From: JAYFQE01 sp034927345
GTDB taxonomy: Bacteria; Bacillota; Clostridia; Saccharofermentanales; UBA5734
Direction of reading: 5' to 3'
NCBI GenBank assembly: GCA_034927345.1
Contig: JAYFQE010000023.1
Span: forward strand, 1 to 64,000
DNA: 64,000 bases
Each line of letters begins with the position of its first letter. Positions within the stretch are counted from its first letter, which is position 1. The notes under the pieces are model-generated. The model did not search any database and was not told the DNA's origin. It worked only from the letters and a program-made list of their open reading frames with translations. The translations under genes were made by a program, and so were the position numbers. Below are positions 63,029 through 64,000 of the stretch, piece by piece.

Positions 63029-64000
63029 ATGCGACAACCTGATTTCCAAAATCTGCTGCGTGTTCTACAACGCGGCGAACCTGACCGGCCAACCCTGTTT
63101 GAGTTTTTTATGAATGATCAGGTCTATGATTACCTGACGCAGAACGAAACGTTCGACAATCGTGACAAGCTGGGTCCTTATCGCCGTTTGATCAGCGCCT
63201 TTTATCATGCCGGTTATGATTATGTTTCATTGGCCGGTTCGGATTTCGCCTTTCCGCATCCGGAAATTCCCCATGCCCGTTCCATTTCGCAAAATGCCCC
63301 GGGTATTATAACCGATCGGGCTTCTTTTGCCGCTTATGCCTGGCCGGATCCTGACGAATTCGATTACAGCCGGCTGACAAAACTGACGGCCGATCTGCCT
63401 TCAGGTATGAAAATGATTGTTTCCGGTCCGGGCGGCGTTCTGGAAAACACCATAACGCTTTTAGGTTATGAAACACTATGCGTTATGAGCGCCGAAGACC
63501 CGGACCTCCTGGATGAAATTTTTACGGCGGTCGGCTCGCGCATTTTGCGTTATTACCAAATCTGCCTGCAATACCCGGCGGTTGGCGCCTTGATCGTTAA
63601 TGATGACTGGGGGTTTTCCCAGCAGACTTTGCTGTCGCCGGCCGACATGCGTCGATATGTCTTTCCCTGGCACCGGCAGATAGTCGCGGCCGGCCACGCG
63701 GCGGGCAGGCCGTCCATTCTGCATTCGTGCGGCAATCTGCGCGATGTCTGGGAGGATCTGATCGAGGATATTCAATTCGACGGCAAGCATTCATTCGAAG
63801 ATAAAATCATGCCGGTTGAAGATGCTTACGAGCGTTATGGCCGGCGGATTGCCATCATGGGCGGCTTCGATCTGGACTTTATCTGCCGTTCCACGCCTGC
63901 CGCGATCCGCGCCCGGGTTAACGCCATGCTGCGGCGGACAGCCGGCCGGGGCAGCTTTGCCGTCGGCACCGGCAATAGCGTGCCTTATTATGTGCCGATC
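63029..64000 (+). CDS. uroporphyrinogen decarboxylase-like methyltransferase, cut by the window end
   Basis: The first 324 residues, running off the right edge. UroD-fold protein (RGEPDRPTLFEFFMN, VVNDDWG-like LIVNDDWGFSQQTLLSPADMRRYVFPW) with the zinc-type motif SILHSCGNLRDVW near residue 232, as in MtaA/MtbA corrinoid methyltransferases. In sugar loci such UroD-like proteins have unknown substrates. AGGAGG is well placed for ATG 63029; follows the AraC gene closely. Confidence 0.85.
   Translation, partial: MRQPDFQNLLRVLQRGEPDRPTLFEFFMNDQVYDYLTQNETFDNRDKLGPYRRLISAFYHAGYDYVSLAGSDFAFPHPEIPHARSISQNAPGIITDRASFAAYAWPDPDEFDYSRLTKLTADLPSGMKMIVSGPGGVLENTITLLGYETLCVMSAEDPDLLDEIFTAVGSRILRYYQICLQYPAVGALIVNDDWGFSQQTLLSPADMRRYVFPWHRQIVAAGHAAGRPSILHSCGNLRDVWEDLIEDIQFDGKHSFEDKIMPVEDAYERYGRRIAIMGGFDLDFICRSTPAAIRARVNAMLRRTAGRGSFAVGTGNSVPYYVPI

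Overview
The window looks like a chromosomal piece of an anaerobic Bacillota of the class Clostridia. It has strong AGGAGG-type ribosome binding sites, sigma-A promoters, a T-box leader, a CD1110/CD1112/CD1115-type conjugation module, an aldo/keto reductase with a ferredoxin tail, BioY/BirA, and a GH130 phosphorylase. It falls into two parts that meet near a tRNA-Ser at about 42.7 kb.

Part one (1 to ~42.6 kb) is most of an integrative and conjugative element. Its backbone is almost wholly on the minus strand. In transcription order from the right it holds parA-parB; a Tad/type II-like pilus operon (cpaB, cpaE-like, cpaF, tadB, tadC, a small pilin-like gene, two pseudopilin-like genes, a lipoprotein, a very large secreted CARDB protein, a prepilin peptidase); a HD-GYP gene; LPD28/DUF3846, toprim/DUF3991, a nucleotide-binding-like protein and RadC genes; a palindrome-rich oriT candidate and mobC; the relaxase; pcfB (DUF3801) and an ArdC-like gene; then VirD4, Maff2, VirB6-like, PrgI, VirB4 and an NlpC/P60 hydrolase. 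No integrase is seen; it may lie left of the window.

Into this minus-strand backbone are set at least five blocks of plus-strand cargo that look like anti-phage genes: a Wadjet remnant (JetC C-terminus + JetD) followed by small membrane proteins; RloA-RloB plus a CoiA-like gene; a HEPN-TPR gene; a lone SMC-like ATPase with a possible PrrC/RloC-type C-terminus; and a DUF4297 nuclease with an SMC-like ATPase (Lamassu-like). They sit in gaps between backbone units, one of them splitting mobC from the relaxase and one splitting the Tad operon. The last is flanked by a full and a decayed copy of the same short gene.

Around the tRNA-Ser are paired GGCAACATT repeats, a 43-bp duplication of the tRNA 5' half, and a wrecked IS605-type tnpB with a 27-bp tandem repeat inside.

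Part two (44 to 64 kb) is ordinary chromosome: gap; a streptothricin-acetyltransferase-like GNAT; a sugar isomerase/oxidoreductase pair; a MarR-controlled heterodimeric ABC exporter; a threonine cluster (tdh, kbl and a short thrS under a T-box); a HxlR/aldo-keto reductase pair; birA and bioY with a BirA operator over the bioY promoter; and a carbohydrate cluster (DUF4432, GH130, AraC regulator, UroD-like protein cut by the window end).
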